Source: Stigmatella aurantiaca DW4/3-1 (GTDB taxonomy: Bacteria; Myxococcota; Myxococcia; Myxococcales; Myxococcaceae). Taken from it: a DNA stretch of 64,000 nucleotides. This document shows, piece by piece, positions 63,359 through 64,000 of the stretch (positions are counted from its first letter, which is position 1; every line of letters begins with the position of its first letter). The notes under the pieces are model-generated. The model was not told the origin of the DNA. It did not search any database and saw only the letters and a list, made by a program, of their open reading frames with translations. The stretch is from assembly GCF_000165485.1 (NCBI RefSeq), contig NC_014623.1, positions 6,280,893-6,344,892 of the forward strand, read 5' to 3'. The translations under genes and the position numbers were made by a program.

Positions 63359-63382
63359 GTCCCCTCCGCCCGAGGAGGGGAC
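63359..63382. terminator. Hairpin between tatA and the acyl-CoA ligase gene
   Basis: GTCCCCTCC (63359-63367) and GGAGGGGAC (63374-63382) with a six-base loop: a perfect 9-bp stem between two convergent genes. No T-run on either strand. It probably serves as a transcription end for both directions. Confidence 0.5.
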
Positions 63383-63400
63383 CCCCGGCGGGCCCGGCCG

Positions 63401-64000
63401 TCAGTCGCCGCCTTTGCCCCCCTCGTACAGCTTGCCGATGATGGTGGCGTACTTCTGGCTGCAGAACTTGCGCTTTACCTTGAGCGTCGGCGTCAACTCG
63501 CCGCTCTCCTGGGTGAAGTCCGCGTCCATGATCTCGAACTTCTTGAGGGTGCTGTAGGGCGGCTGGTCCGCGTTGACCTTGTTGAGGATCTCCTGGACCG
63601 CGGCGCGGATCTCCGGGCGCTTGCCCAGCTCCGCGTAGGAGCCCACCTGGATGCCCTTGTCCAGCAGCAGCTTGCGCGCGGGCTCCTCCGCCACGGTGAC
63701 GAGCACCACGAGGAACGGGCGCTGATCGCCATAGACCATCGACTGGCTGATGAGCGGGAACGTCTTCAGCGTGTTCTCGATGTTCTGGGGCGCGACGTTC
63801 TTGCCGCCCGCGGTGACGATGATGTCCTTCTTGCGATCGGTGATGCGCAGGTACCGGTCCGCGTCCAGCTCGCCGATGTCCCCGGTGTGGAACCAGCCAT
63901 CCGGCTCCAGCGCCTCGGCGGTGGCGGTGGGGTTCTTGTAGTACCCCTTCATCACGCACGGGCCGCGCACGAGGATCTCGCCGTCCGAGGCGATCTTGAT
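63401..64000 (-). CDS. Long-chain acyl-CoA ligase, C-terminal 199 residues (5' part beyond window)
   Basis: An open minus-strand frame of 200 codons from the window edge to the stop at 63401. It is the C-terminal part of an AMP-binding long-chain acyl-CoA synthetase: EILVRGPCVMKGYYKNP, GWFHTGDIGELD, RYLRITDRKKDIIVTAGGKNVAPQNIEN and the end segment LTPTLKVKRKFCSQKYATIIGKLYEG. It converts fatty acids to acyl-CoA for beta-oxidation or lipid synthesis. It resembles the FadD15-type (LTPTLKVKR) enzymes. Confidence 0.92.
   Translation of the reverse strand: MKIASDGEILVRGPCVMKGYYKNPTATAEALEPDGWFHTGDIGELDADRYLRITDRKKDIIVTAGGKNVAPQNIENTLKTFPLISQSMVYGDQRPFLVVLVTVAEEPARKLLLDKGIQVGSYAELGKRPEIRAAVQEILNKVNADQPPYSTLKKFEIMDADFTQESGELTPTLKVKRKFCSQKYATIIGKLYEGGKGGD

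Overview
The window is chromosomal DNA from a myxobacterium, most likely of the Cystobacterineae (Myxococcus, Stigmatella, Cystobacter or Hyalangium type). This rests on very high GC with strong third-position GC bias, many GTG starts, several Ser/Thr kinases including a giant Ser/Thr kinase - ATPase - GAF - histidine kinase fusion, a TolQ-TolR-TolR motor operon, and a large pseudo-receiver/coiled-coil protein that looks like the gliding-motility protein AglZ. I saw no tRNA, rRNA, insertion sequence, prophage or CRISPR array. Gene density is high and only one stretch above 300 bases (43343-43703) lacks a protein gene; it appears to hold a 6S RNA.

Layout. 1-9.7 kb, minus strand: the truncated giant hybrid kinase, tyrosine recombinase XerC, a small DcrB/DUF1795-like protein, a beta-propeller lipoprotein and TrmFO. 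9.9-12.2 kb: a DksA-like regulator (plus) and the TolQ-TolR-TolR operon (minus). 12.4-19.0 kb, minus: topA and dprA, a LysM protein, a YbgF-like lipoprotein and PgeF (YfiH). 19.2-26.4 kb: a membrane diguanylate cyclase with a periplasmic CxxCH motif (plus), then HtrA/DegQ with an SGNH hydrolase, and DUF4912 with a GH57 branching-type enzyme (minus). 26.5-33.5 kb, plus: a glycosyltransferase with a long disordered tail, then the AglZ-like gene. 33.5-41.4 kb: a small membrane protein (minus), then MoxR, a branched-chain aminotransferase, a winged-helix AAA ATPase, a degenerate Fic protein, endonuclease IV, a DHH phosphoesterase and a cysteine desulfurase (plus). 41.4-45.7 kb: a TPR protein and Ser/Thr kinase pair (minus), 6S RNA with 5-formyl-THF cyclo-ligase, and TyrRS. 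45.8-53.7 kb: an EndoU-like exported protein, a 2OG-oxygenase/WD40 fusion, RlmE, two small proteins, phosphofructokinase, MarR with an S41 peptidase, and a cysteine-rich lipoprotein. 53.7-61.3 kb: lipid metabolism (acyl-CoA dehydrogenase, a compact ACP / diiron desaturase-like / thioesterase / fatty acyl-AMP ligase operon, a CoA transferase, an SCP2 protein). 61.3-64 kb: a divergent response regulator and histidine kinase, TatA, and the end of a long-chain acyl-CoA ligase.

How genes work together. TolQ-TolR-TolR, the AglZ-like protein and the neighbouring envelope proteins (LysM, YbgF-like and beta-propeller lipoproteins) suggest cell-envelope energisation and motility. The operon at 56.0-59.5 kb has the parts for activating a fatty acid as its adenylate, loading it on a dedicated ACP, oxidising it on the carrier and releasing it; it is the best candidate here for an undescribed pathway. 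DUF4912 and GH57 form a glycogen/alpha-glucan pair.

Other notable observations: a Fic protein that has lost its catalytic histidine, a start codon sitting in the loop of a perfect inverted repeat next to a good promoter (oxygenase-WD40 gene), a palindrome just before the AglZ-like gene, a three-cysteine DksA-like finger, and a response regulator with no usual start codon. All functions are read from sequence motifs by eye; nothing was searched against a database.
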